8,217 nucleotides of DNA from Gemmatimonadota bacterium (GCA_020348925.1 CP070758.1:94048-102264); one strand, 5' to 3'. Numbered from the stretch's first letter, positions 1-6,607 are shown. The notes: generated from the sequence alone by a model not told the origin. Numbers and translations are program-made.

Positions 1-424
1 ACGGTGGGGGCCTGTGAATGGGATAGAACTTTTCCGTCTCAACCGGACCAATCTTATCAATAGGCTCCCCTAACAGATTGAACAATCGTCCCAGAGTTGC
101 AGGACCCACGGGCATCTGGATTGGCGCGCCCGTATCCACCGCCCGAATACCCCGAACGAGCGTGTCCGTCGAGGACATGGCGATGCAACGGACGACGTTC
201 TGTCCCAAGTACTGAGATACCTCGACAACGAGATCGACATTCCGCTCCTTATCTTCGATCGTAATGGCATTGTAAATGGGCGGCAGCTCGTCGCACAAAA
301 ACTCCACATCCACCACCGGTCCCATCACCTGGACCACTTTTCCCACCTTCTCCTCATCCCGATCCACGCACTCGGGTACGTCCCACCCTTTGGGTTTTTT
401 TTCATCAAAAGACATGGCACTCAT
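1..424 (-). CDS. atpD: F1 ATP synthase beta subunit, N-terminal part (cut by window edge)
   Basis: Catalytic subunit of the F1 head, which makes ATP from ADP and phosphate on the cytoplasmic face. Only about 141 codons are present. They cover the N-terminal beta-barrel domain and the start of the nucleotide-binding domain. Recognisable family stretches are [15 protein letters not shown] (residues 28-42), VPVG-like [10 protein letters not shown] and NLLGEPID. The Walker A loop lies beyond base 1. The start was chosen at ATG 422-424 because GAGGTG lies 8 nt upstream. The ATG at 428-430 overlaps the atpG stop as ATGA, but the same Shine-Dalgarno would be only 2 nt from it. ATG 413-415 is also possible. 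With the chosen start, about 24 extra charged residues precede the usual GKIVQV-like N-terminus. The gene follows atpG with almost no gap, so translational coupling is likely. Identity is certain; the exact start is not. Confidence 0.96.
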   Translation of the reverse strand, partial: MSAMSFDEKKPKGWDVPECVDRDEEKVGKVVQVMGPVVDVEFLCDELPPIYNAITIEDKERNVDLVVEVSQYLGQNVVRCIAMSSTDTLVRGIRAVDTGAPIQMPVGPATLGRLFNLLGEPIDKIGPVETEKFYPIHRPPP

Positions 425-426
425 AT

Positions 427-1299
427 TCATCTCACCTCTTTTAATGCCTCAGCCCCTGAGACGATTTCCAATATTTCTTTCGTAATGGCCGCCTGTCTAG
501 CCTTATTGTATGTCAATGTCAGCTCCGATATCATCTCCTCGGCATTCTCCGTGGCACCCTTCATGGCCACCATCCTCGCCCCCTGCTCACTGGCCGCCGA
601 TTCCAAGAGCGCACCATAGACCTGGGCCTCGAGATAGCGCGGCAGAAGCGACAGAACGATCTCCTCGGCGGTGGGCTCGAAGATGGGCTCGCCGGTTGTG
701 ACTGCAGCACCTTCTTCGCCCTTCGGGCTCTCCATGGGAAGAAGCTTGAGCCTTGTTGGGGTGGATGACATGGCCGTCTTGAACTGGGTGAAGAAGAGAT
801 GGACCTCGTCGTACAGCTCCTCGGTATACCACTTCGTCAACCCATCCACAACGCGCTGCGTCACGTCAAAGGCCTCCTGCAGTGAGGGTTGAGGATAATA
901 TTCATGTATATCGTACTCTCTTCTGGAGTAATAGTTGTAACCTTTCTTTCCGATGAGAATGAGCCGGATCTTTTTTTCAGAAACGGAAGGGACAAATTGG
1001 TTGAACTCGCGAAGGATGTTCGTATTATACGCCCCGCACAAGCCCCGGTCCGATGTGATGAGCACGAGGCCGATATTCCTCGGCTCCCTTTTCACAAGAA
1101 GCGGATGTGTCAGGTTGGGCACCGCCGCCACGAGCTCCTGAAGCAACTCCCGAATCAGGGTTCGGTACGGTCTGGCCTTGAACACGCGCCCCTCAACCCG
1201 TTTGAACCGTGAAGCGGCCACCATCTGCATGGCCCGGGTGATCTGCTGGATGCTCTTCACCGTCCTGATTCTGCGCCGTATTTCCCGGGTACCCTGCAT
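427..1299 (-). CDS. atpG: F1 ATP synthase gamma subunit
   Basis: Central rotor shaft joining the c ring to the alpha3-beta3 head. The 290 aa product has normal length. The N-terminal helix carries the family pattern [20 protein letters not shown] (residues 5-24). The middle has [15 protein letters not shown], and the C-terminal helix ends with the gamma signature [15 protein letters not shown]. The start ATG (1297-1299) matches the usual family N-terminus. Its ribosome binding site is weak: only GGA, about 9 nt upstream, inside an AT-rich repeat-like spacer. The gene is 191 bp from atpA, which is unusually far for this operon, because repeats occupy the gap. It couples downstream to atpD. Confidence 0.97.
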   Translation of the reverse strand: MQGTREIRRRIRTVKSIQQITRAMQMVAASRFKRVEGRVFKARPYRTLIRELLQELVAAVPNLTHPLLVKREPRNIGLVLITSDRGLCGAYNTNILREFNQFVPSVSEKKIRLILIGKKGYNYYSRREYDIHEYYPQPSLQEAFDVTQRVVDGLTKWYTEELYDEVHLFFTQFKTAMSSTPTRLKLLPMESPKGEEGAAVTTGEPIFEPTAEEIVLSLLPRYLEAQVYGALLESAASEQGARMVAMKGATENAEEMISELTLTYNKARQAAITKEILEIVSGAEALKEVR

Positions 1300-1305
1300 C
1301 AGTAG

Positions 1306-1329
1306 AAATCCAAAATCCTAAATTCAAAA
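1306..1329. repeat. Short AT-rich degenerate repeat before atpG
   Basis: The spacer abutting the atpG start contains near-repeated blocks AATCCAAA, AATCCTAA and ATTCAAAA on the plus strand. It resembles low-complexity intergenic filler. It lies directly where the atpG ribosome binding site should be. Family membership is not established. Confidence 0.4.
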
Positions 1330-1345
1330 GTTAAAAAAGATAATG

Positions 1346-1431
1346 TGTCATTCCGGCCGTAGTACCGGAATCTCTTTAACATTGATGATATCCAGCAAAT
1401 TGAGGAGATTCCCGCATACGCAGGAATGACA
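1346..1431. repeat. REP-like palindromic doublet between atpA and atpG
   Basis: The outer arms TGTCATTCC (1346-1354) and GGAATGACA (1423-1431) are perfect inverted repeats. The inner arms GGAATCTC (1367-1374) and GAGATTCC (1405-1412) are also perfect inverted repeats. Each half forms its own hairpin. One pairs ATTCCGG with CCGGAAT (1350-1356 with 1365-1371). The other pairs ATTCC-x-GC with GC-x-GGAAT (1408-1415 with 1420-1427, one mismatch). Two head-to-head hairpins with TGTCATTCC ends are the layout of REP/BIME-type intergenic elements. It is transcribed as part of the operon mRNA and could act in mRNA stability. That role is inferred. Confidence 0.75.
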
Positions 1432-1455
1432 TAAGGTGTTTTATCCTCAGTATAG

Positions 1456-1487
1456 AAAAAAGTTCGAATTTCGATATTCGAAATTCG
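1456..1487 (-). terminator. Terminator-like hairpin and T-run directly after atpA
   Basis: A perfect 10-bp stem, CGAATTTCGA paired with TCGAAATTCG, with a 3-nt loop spans 1465-1487, beginning 3 nt past the atpA stop. On the minus strand it is followed by AAC and six Ts (1461-1456). This has the form of an intrinsic terminator, but the stem has only 40% GC, so termination may be partial. It could also be a piece of a dispersed AT-rich repeat. It would affect atpG and atpD expression relative to atpA. Confidence 0.45.
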
Positions 1488-1490
1488 GAT

Positions 1491-3020
1491 TTATTCTGCT
1501 GCAACTTCCCCCACCGCGATCTTCTTATATTCCTCCACCGCCCCCTTGAGCTTGGTTTTGAGTTCGTCAGTCAACTCTCGCTTAGTTTTGATCTCCTCAC
1601 CGATCTGAGGGTACCGATCCTTCATGAAGACATGAAACTCACGCTCGATATCTTTCACTTTTCCCAGAGGGACATCGTCGAGATATGCGTTCTCCGCAGC
1701 CCAGATGATCATCACTTGTTCCTCCACCGGCATGGGCTCGTACTGGGGCTGTTTTAAAATCTCCACCAGCCGCTCACCCCTGTTCAACTGGGCCTGGGTC
1801 ACTTTGTCTAATTCCGAGCCGAACCTGGCGAAAGCCGCCAACTCATGATACTGGGCCATTTCCAGCCGAAGTTGTCCTGCCACCCCCTTCATGGCCTTGC
1901 TCTGGGCCTTTCCTCCGACGCGGGAGACGGACAGGCCGACGCTCACGGCCGGGCGGACGCCGGCGAAAAAGAGGTCGCTTTCCAGATAGATCTGACCGTC
2001 TGTGATAGAGATGACGTTCGTGGGAATATATGCCGAATAGTCGCCGGCTTGAGTCTCGACAATCGGCAAAGCGGTCAGCGATCCCCCTCCCAACTCGTCG
2101 CTCAGTTTGGCAGCCCGTTCCAGGAGGCGTGAGTGCAGGTTAAAGATGTCACCGGGGAACGCCTCACGGCCAGGCGGACGACGGAGGAGAAGGGAGACCT
2201 GGCGATAGGCCACGGCATGCTTATAGAGATCATCGTAGACGACGAGGACGTGTCCGCCCTTGTCCCGAATCTCCTCACCCATGGCACATCCGGCGTAGGG
2301 AGCGATGTAAGATAAGGGCGCCGGCTCGCTGGCGTTGGCGGAGACGACGGTGGTATACTCCATGGCCCCGTATCGCTGAAAGGTATCGATAACATTGGCC
2401 ACGGTCGATTGCTTCTGACCGATGGCCACATAGATGCAATAAACATCGGTGTCCCTCTGATTCAGAACGGTATCAATGACGATAGCCGTCTTGCCTGTCT
2501 GGCGGTCGCCGATGATGAGCTCCCTCTGGCCGCGCCCGATGGGGATCATGGAGTCGATACACTTTAACCCTGTCTGAAGCGGCTCGTTCACCGGTTGCCG
2601 TTCGACGACGTTCGGCGCCATACCCTCGACAGGACGAAATGTCGTGGTGGTTATGGGTCCCTTTCCGTCCAGAGGCTGACCCAGGGAGTTCACCACCCTG
2701 CCTATGAGAGCGTCGCCTACAGGAACCTGGAGCACGTTGCCCGTGCGCTTCACCCTCTGACCCTGATCGATGTGGGCAAACTCACCCAGGATCATGGCTC
2801 CGACCTCATCCCTCTCGAGGTTCAGCACCATGCCGTAGATTCCCCTGTCGAACTGGAGCATCTCCGAGGCCATGGCATTAGGCAAGCCCTTGATTCTGGC
2901 GATGCCGTCCCCCGCCTCGATCACCTCACCAATCTCGTCTACGGAGACCTCAATCCTGTACTTTTCGATATGTTTTTTCAATACGGCCGATATCTCTTCC
3001 GGTGCTATTTTCAATTCCAT
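1491..3020 (-). CDS. atpA: F1 ATP synthase alpha subunit
   Basis: Non-catalytic nucleotide-binding subunit of the F1 head, which also contributes an arginine to the catalytic site of beta. The 509 aa length is typical. The N-terminal helix and beta-barrel occupy about residues 1-95. Walker A is GDRQTGKT (171-178). The Walker B region is HVLVVYDDL (257-265). The arginine finger region is SVSRVGG with Arg367. A helical C-terminal domain follows. The ATG at 3018-3020 has AAGGGA about 8 nt upstream. In the family signature the residue usually seen as Asn (PA-V/I-N) is Ser360 here ([10 protein letters not shown]), encoded by AGC. The gene stands alone between two repeat-filled spacers, of 370 bp upstream and 191 bp downstream, unlike the tight packing elsewhere in the operon. 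The reading frame is intact. Confidence 0.98.
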   Translation of the reverse strand: MELKIAPEEISAVLKKHIEKYRIEVSVDEIGEVIEAGDGIARIKGLPNAMASEMLQFDRGIYGMVLNLERDEVGAMILGEFAHIDQGQRVKRTGNVLQVPVGDALIGRVVNSLGQPLDGKGPITTTTFRPVEGMAPNVVERQPVNEPLQTGLKCIDSMIPIGRGQRELIIGDRQTGKTAIVIDTVLNQRDTDVYCIYVAIGQKQSTVANVIDTFQRYGAMEYTTVVSANASEPAPLSYIAPYAGCAMGEEIRDKGGHVLVVYDDLYKHAVAYRQVSLLLRRPPGREAFPGDIFNLHSRLLERAAKLSDELGGGSLTALPIVETQAGDYSAYIPTNVISITDGQIYLESDLFFAGVRPAVSVGLSVSRVGGKAQSKAMKGVAGQLRLEMAQYHELAAFARFGSELDKVTQAQLNRGERLVEILKQPQYEPMPVEEQVMIIWAAENAYLDDVPLGKVKDIEREFHVFMKDRYPQIGEEIKTKRELTDELKTKLKGAVEEYKKIAVGEVAAE

Positions 3021-3073
3021 CTCAAATATCCCTTTTGGGCTAAAATCCGATTATAGCGTTCATTATTTACATT

Positions 3074-3321
3074 CTTTTTACAACCCCCTAAATCCCCCTT
3101 TCATAAGGGGGACTTTTAAGGGTGTGCCCTTCTATAAGGGGACTTTTAAGGGTGTGGCCCTTTGATACGTGGAATTTTCAATGTGTGCCCTTTCATAAGA
3201 GGAACTCTAAAGTATAGAGATTTTTTATTAAGAGATTTCTATGTAATACTCCTGAGCTATAAAGAAATCTGTACTTATTCCCCCCTATTAAGGGGGGATA
3301 CAGGGGGGTGTTACTTTTTAC
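3074..3321. mobile_element. MITE-like element with 8-bp flanking direct repeat, between atpH and atpA
   Basis: A 232-bp core (3082-3313) is bounded by imperfect inverted ends. The left end reads AACCCCCTAAATCCCCC, followed by a TTTCATAAGGGGG hairpin arm. The right end, read on the minus strand, is TAACACCCCCCTGTATCCC followed by a similar TTAATAGGGGGG arm. The core is flanked on both sides by the identical octamer CTTTTTAC (3074-3081 and 3314-3321), consistent with a target-site duplication. It has no coding capacity of note, so any movement would need a transposase supplied elsewhere. The right end forms a strong C6/G6 hairpin (3280-3285 with 3292-3297). Most of the 370-bp gap between atpH and atpA is this element. 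The mobile interpretation is inferred from structure. Confidence 0.62.
3096..3213. repeat. Tandem repeat, about 31-bp period, four decaying copies
   Basis: Units begin with CCCTT at 3096, 3127, 3158 and 3188, so the period is 31, 31 and 30 bp. The first two units are nearly identical: CCCTTTCATAAGGGGGAC and CCCTTCTATAAGGGGAC, each followed by TTTTAAGGGTGTG. The third and fourth have diverged and the fourth is incomplete. Each unit is itself partly palindromic (CCCTT...AAGGG). The array lies inside the MITE-like element and probably arose by internal duplication of its left end. Confidence 0.72.
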
Positions 3322-3390
3322 TTCTCTCTCAGTAATAATTTTATCCTCGCCATAAAAAGTGCTCACGGAATGCTCTCTTTCTTCAAGGGC

Positions 3391-3933
3391 TCACAATCTC
3401 TTAATCATTGCTGAGCGAAGTCCCTGAAGTTTTTTAGACACGCACCCATCAATAATCTTGTCCCCGATTCGAACGATGGCTCCTCCAAGAATAGATCCGT
3501 CCACCATCTGTTTCAGATAGACCTTCTTGTTGACCCGTTTGGACAAAACACCTCTGAGTTTATCGGCCATCTCCTCCGTCAAAGGTACGGCCGTTATTAC
3601 TTCAGCCGTTACCTGTCCCCTGAAGGCGCTGGCTAAATCGGCAAAGACCTCGACGATACCGGGCAGGAGACGATGCCTTCCTTGTTCGACGGCCGTATAC
3701 ACGAGGTTCAAGGTCAATGGCGATACCTTGCCGGCAAACAACTCTGCCACAGCACTCCTCTTACCCCCAACGGTCACTGAGGGATCGTCGAGAAATTCCC
3801 TCAGTTCGTACTCTTTGTTGAGGATCTTCTGGAGCTCGTACAATTCACTCTCGACCCTGTCCACAGCATCCTCAGCCTCGGCAATCCGAAAGAGGGCCTC
3901 GGCGTATGCCTGGGCGATGGGATCACTGGGCAT
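3391..3933 (-). CDS. atpH: F1 ATP synthase delta subunit
   Basis: Peripheral stalk protein that caps the alpha3-beta3 head and binds the b subunit. The 180 aa length is normal for the OSCP/delta family. The N-terminal helical domain starts PIAQAYAEALF, and SPLTLNLVYTAVEQGRH lies in the middle. The C-terminal part contains VDGSILGGAIVRIGDKIIDGCV, the typical delta ending. The start ATG (3931-3933) lies inside the last codons of atpF, an 11-bp overlap in another frame. An AGGGGAAG ribosome binding site just upstream is embedded in atpF, so coupled translation is likely. The next gene, atpA, is separated by the MITE-like spacer. Confidence 0.96.
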   Translation of the reverse strand: MPSDPIAQAYAEALFRIAEAEDAVDRVESELYELQKILNKEYELREFLDDPSVTVGGKRSAVAELFAGKVSPLTLNLVYTAVEQGRHRLLPGIVEVFADLASAFRGQVTAEVITAVPLTEEMADKLRGVLSKRVNKKVYLKQMVDGSILGGAIVRIGDKIIDGCVSKKLQGLRSAMIKRL

Positions 3934-4417
3934 CGACTTCCCCTATGCTCGAAATGTACTCTTCCAAAAGTTTCTCATGGTCCTTTAAACTGAGGGATCT
4001 GTCGATCACTTTCGACGCCGCCATAATGGACAGGTCGGCGATCTGCTCGCGAAGTTCGGACAAAGCGCGTTCCTTTTCGAAAGCGATCTGTTCCTGGGCC
4101 CGTTTTACAACCTGAGCCGATTCATCATTGGCCTTAGTGACCATCTCCTTCCTCGCCTGCTCCCCGAGGGTCTTTCCCTCGTCAATAATCTTCTTCGCCT
4201 CATCCCGCGCTTTATCGATAAGCTTTTTATATTGCTCGTAAAGCTCTTCGGCCGATTCGCGGGTCCGCTTCGCCTCCTCGATGGACTCCTTTATGGTTTC
4301 CTCACGCCGGTGCATCATACCGACGAGGGGCTTGTAGGCAAACTTCCGCAATAAAACGAGCAGTATAACGAAGGAGATGACAGTCCAAATCATCAGACCG
4401 GGTTCCGCTTCAAACAC
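3923..4417 (-). CDS. atpF: Fo ATP synthase b subunit
   Basis: Peripheral stalk subunit that anchors the head to the membrane. The 164 aa product has one membrane segment (about residues 8-28, LMIWTVISFVILLVLL), then RKFAYKPL, then a long charged helix rich in Glu, Lys and Ala from about 35 to 140. This is the usual homodimer-forming coiled-coil stalk. The start is GTG (4415-4417) with a strong AGGAGG 8 nt upstream. Only one b gene lies between atpE and atpH, so the stalk is presumably a homodimer and not a b/b' pair. It overlaps atpH by 11 bp. Confidence 0.96.
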   Translation of the reverse strand: MFEAEPGLMIWTVISFVILLVLLRKFAYKPLVGMMHRREETIKESIEEAKRTRESAEELYEQYKKLIDKARDEAKKIIDEGKTLGEQARKEMVTKANDESAQVVKRAQEQIAFEKERALSELREQIADLSIMAASKVIDRSLSLKDHEKLLEEYISSIGEVDAQ

Positions 4418-4441
4418 CTTTTTTCCCTCCTATTAGACCGT

Positions 4442-4469
4442 ACCGTGTCCTCCGAATCCTCAGCACGGT
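4442..4469. other. Weak hairpin in the atpE-atpF spacer
   Basis: ACCGTG (4442-4447) and CACGGT (4464-4469) form a 6-bp stem with a 16-nt loop. It lies between the atpE stop and the atpF ribosome binding site. The position would suit an mRNA-stabilising or processing signal that favours high c-subunit output. The stem is short, so chance is possible. Confidence 0.3.
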
Positions 4470-4478
4470 TGTCCCGTA

Positions 4479-4706
<228 letters not shown>

Positions 4707-4717
4707 TTAATCCTCCT

Positions 4718-5452
4718 TTAATGTTCGATATGGATAGCGGCGCTGATGTACATGGCCGCCAGAATAGTAAAAATGTATGCTTGAATGCCAGCCACAAAAA
4801 TCTCAAAGGCGCTCATAACCACCACTCCAGTCAGGGGCAGTATCGCGAAAATGAAACTCTTCAGAGAAAGAATAAGGAACAGAAAGACGAGAATCACCCC
4901 GTGACCTGCCAGCATGTTGGCAAAAAGACGAATGGCCAGGGAAAACGGCTTAGCAAATTGGCTAATGATCTCTATGGGAATCATGATGGGCAGAATCCAG
5001 AGGGGGATACCCGAGGGGATGAACCCCTTCAGATACTTAATGGGACCGTGTTTATAGACACCGACCCCTTGAACGGCAAGGAAGACCATGATCGCCAGTG
5101 CCGCTGTCACGTTGATGTTGGACGTGGCCGTGAAAGAGCCGGGAATGAGGCCCAGAAGATTGCAGATCAAAATGAAGAGAAAGAGGGTGGCAATAAAGGG
5201 AAACCAGGGTAATCCCTCCTTGCCCATCGTCTCCAGAACGAGGCTGTTTCTCAAAAAGTTTATGATGACCTCCATGATGTTCTGGAGACCGGAAGGTATG
5301 AGCCGGCTCCGCCTCGTTGCAATAATCGAGAGAATAAAAAGAAGGGCACAGGCGACCCACATCATGATGACGGCTTTTGTGATTGACATATCGATCCCAA
5401 AGAGATGCAGTTCCACGATGGGGTGAAGCTCAAAATGTTCTAATAAGTGCAC
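4718..5452 (-). CDS. atpB: Fo ATP synthase a subunit
   Basis: Static membrane subunit that provides the two proton half-channels next to the c ring. With the start used here it is 244 aa with five or six hydrophobic segments. The essential arginine is Arg175 in SLAIRLFANMLAGH. Glu161 lies 14 residues before it, as in E. coli. Gln224 in GIQAYIF is also conserved. His184 and Glu217 occupy the positions of E. coli Glu219 and His245, a swapped pair known in many a subunits. The start was set at GTG 5450-5452 because GGAGG lies 7 nt upstream. A longer reading from GTG 5471-5473 (251 aa) would translate through this ribosome binding site and give an odd MDMGGCV prefix. The insertion that separates atpB from atpI ends about 25 bp upstream, leaving the ribosome binding site intact. 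Confidence 0.96.
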   Translation of the reverse strand: MHLLEHFELHPIVELHLFGIDMSITKAVIMMWVACALLFILSIIATRRSRLIPSGLQNIMEVIINFLRNSLVLETMGKEGLPWFPFIATLFLFILICNLLGLIPGSFTATSNINVTAALAIMVFLAVQGVGVYKHGPIKYLKGFIPSGIPLWILPIMIPIEIISQFAKPFSLAIRLFANMLAGHGVILVFLFLILSLKSFIFAILPLTGVVVMSAFEIFVAGIQAYIFTILAAMYISAAIHIEH

Positions 5453-5476
5453 TACACATCCTCCCATGTCCACACA

Positions 5477-5515
5477 TGAGCAGAGGAGCAGAGGTGCTGG
5501 GGTGCTGGGGTGCTG
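5477..5515. repeat. Left boundary repeat of the IVP cassette
   Basis: The block starts with GAGCAGAGGAGCAGAGG (5478-5494), followed by a period-8 run TGCTGGGG TGCTGGGG TGCTG (5495-5515). CAGAGGAGCAGAGG (5481-5494) matches 5962-5975 perfectly in inverted orientation (14 bp). TGAGCAGAGGAGC (5477-5489) matches 5983-5995 perfectly in inverted orientation (13 bp). It sits between the IVP-like gene and the atpB ribosome binding site. Confidence 0.8.
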
Positions 5516-5557
5516 ATGAGTATGTACGATAATTTTCTATTATTTCCGTTCTGCATC

Positions 5558-5950
5558 TCAAGCCCTCTTCATAAGCCAAGGTTGTGGATTCGTAATCATG
5601 TTCACCCGTTTTCCTATGATCCAATCATACGTCTGGTAAAGTTCATTCGCAATGTCCTTTTTCAAATAACCACATTTTTCGGAAAATTCCAACCACGTTT
5701 GCGTTTCAGCTGCCTCAGCTTCTGATTCATTCAACTTATTAACAAACGCAGCTTCATATCGCCTTCTGCGCCAGGCTTCGGCGATGTTTGCGCAAACCGA
5801 TCTTGATGACTTGCGAATTTGATCTGTTAATGAATATTGTTCTTCCTTTGGGAAATCCGTGGTTACCTTAAAAATTTTCATTGCTGCTTTGAAAGCCAAT
5901 TTGTAAACCTCCAATTCACGATGAGTTTGAATAGCTTTCTTCCGCTCCAA
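5558..5950 (-). CDS. Four-helix-bundle protein, 23S rRNA intervening-sequence (IVP) family
   Basis: Small soluble protein of the family first seen inside intervening sequences of 23S rRNA. Its biochemical role is not settled. It has no known part in ATP synthase. The 130 aa product shows the family layout: RELEVYKLAF at the start, FPKEEQYSLTDQIRKSSRSV (33-52), then CANIAEAWRRRRYEAAF, then a Glu/Ala-rich third helix and a final helix ending near Trp125. The start was chosen as TTG 5948-5950 because AGGAGG lies 8 nt upstream. GTG 5957-5959 would overlap that ribosome binding site. The ribosome binding site belongs to the boundary repeat itself. The gene overlaps the atpI reading frame by 35 bp. 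Two sampled 60-bp stretches of the gene have 35-37% GC, against 58% in a stretch of atpA. Together with the bounding repeats this points to insertion into the operon. It has no RNA gene around it. Confidence 0.88.
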   Translation of the reverse strand: MERKKAIQTHRELEVYKLAFKAAMKIFKVTTDFPKEEQYSLTDQIRKSSRSVCANIAEAWRRRRYEAAFVNKLNESEAEAAETQTWLEFSEKCGYLKKDIANELYQTYDWIIGKRVNMITNPQPWLMKRA

Positions 5951-6362
5951 TACTGTCACCTCCTCTGCTCCTCTGTACCCCAGCTCCTCTGCTCAAAACA
6001 CGAATTTCCCAGATAAGAAAGAGAGTAAATCCAATTAGAAAGGTAACCAGTGTTACAATAATATTAAGAGCAGAGACTCTTGATAATCCGTAAAAGATAA
6101 AGCCCAAGACCGTCAGGCGAAATAAAAATCCGAATAAAATAATAATTTCACTTTTTACAAGGGACGTCGTCAGTGCTTTCGACGAGAGGGTCAGGGAGAG
6201 GTAAAAGTTGGCCAGAGCCAAAAGGAGGCCGACCCCCGCTCCTAGCAAGAATGGATGATGGAATCCAAAAAAGATCGTAAGCAGACCAACACAACCGGCT
6301 AGTATTATTACAACAAGGAGATCTTTACCTTCTACACCTTTCGGACGAAAAAGTGTTCCCAA
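5916..6362 (-). CDS. atpI: ATP synthase protein I family membrane protein, C-terminus altered by insertion
   Basis: Small membrane accessory of the ATP synt_I type, linked in other bacteria to c-ring assembly or cation supply for the enzyme. The 148 aa reading frame has four hydrophobic segments at about residues 15-33, 37-58, 72-93 and 98-118, the usual layout. The start is TTG (6360-6362) with AGGA about 9 nt upstream and no better start nearby. It follows atpZ by 11 bp. From about residue 123 onward the frame runs into the boundary repeat and the start of the IVP-like gene. The last 25 or so residues (SRGAGVQRSRGG...) are therefore encoded by inserted DNA and are rich in Gly, Arg and Ser. 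The core should still be functional; the native tail is lost. Confidence 0.82.
   Translation of the reverse strand: MGTLFRPKGVEGKDLLVVIILAGCVGLLTIFFGFHHPFLLGAGVGLLLALANFYLSLTLSSKALTTSLVKSEIIILFGFLFRLTVLGFIFYGLSRVSALNIIVTLVTFLIGFTLFLIWEIRVLSRGAGVQRSRGGDSIGAEESYSNSS
5962..5995. repeat. Right boundary repeat of the IVP cassette
   Basis: On the minus strand this reads TGAGCAGAGGAGC, then TGGGGTA, then CAGAGGAGCAGAGG. It has the same two word types, GAGCAGAGG and TGGGGT, as the left boundary, in inverted orientation. It forms the end of the atpI reading frame, and its last AGGAGG is the ribosome binding site of the IVP-like gene. Confidence 0.8.
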
Positions 6363-6373
6363 GCTTCGAGTTC

Positions 6374-6607
6374 CTATGTCTCCTTCTCCTTTTTCTCCTC
6401 AGATGTCATCAATCGAAAAACATTTCTGAACCCGGCTGCCGATCCCAGGACAAAACCCACAATCATGAGCCAGGGGCGGGTATGCAGCCAGCGATCCAAA
6501 AGATATCCGCCAAAAGTGCCCATGAGCACGGCGACAAGCATCTCGACGCCGAGGTTCCCGTAGGTGAACAACTGATCCCTCAGACCTTTTTTTCTATTTT
6601 CAGTCAT
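6374..6607 (-). CDS. atpZ: AtpZ-type accessory protein of ATP synthase
   Basis: Small two-helix membrane protein of the F0F1-ATPase-associated AtpZ/AtpI family, coded ahead of atpI as in many operons. From ATG 6605-6607 it has 77 aa: a charged N-terminus, helix 1 at about 17-36, the family turn GGYLLDRWLHTRPWLMI (33-49), helix 2 to about 63, then RNVFRLM and a Lys/Glu tail. The ribosome binding site before this ATG is poor. The frame stays open up to a TTG at 6692-6694, giving 106 aa with a hydrophilic, cysteine-containing prefix. The shorter form matches the family better. Its role in cation uptake or c-ring assembly is known from other bacteria and only inferred here. Confidence 0.83.
   Translation of the reverse strand: MTENRKKGLRDQLFTYGNLGVEMLVAVLMGTFGGYLLDRWLHTRPWLMIVGFVLGSAAGFRNVFRLMTSEEKKEKET

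Noticed and set aside
70-309. Open frame on the minus strand overlapping atpD
   Set aside because: Shadow frame of the beta subunit with no family pattern and a Ser/Arg-rich composition typical of an out-of-frame reading.
2595-3056. 153-codon plus-strand open frame opposite atpA
   Set aside because: Antisense shadow of a strongly conserved gene. It lacks a ribosome binding site and recognisable protein features.
3096-3213. CRISPR array
   Set aside because: The 31-bp units are directly adjacent with no unique spacers and decay along the array, so this is a simple tandem repeat.
3527-3988. 153-codon plus-strand open frame opposite atpH
   Set aside because: Antisense shadow of the delta subunit, rich in Ser and Leu without a coherent domain.
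5430-5624. 64-codon minus-strand frame through the left boundary repeat
   Set aside because: Its QHPSTSAPL-like residues are just the translated repeat. It overlaps atpB and the IVP-like gene in another frame.
5477-5995. Diversity-generating retroelement accessory (Avd-like) gene
   Set aside because: Avd proteins share the four-helix-bundle fold, but no reverse transcriptase, template repeat or variable repeat is visible. The sequence matches the IVP type.
5916-6362. atpI as a pseudogene
   Set aside because: All four membrane segments are intact and only the tail is replaced, so an altered but intact gene is the better call.
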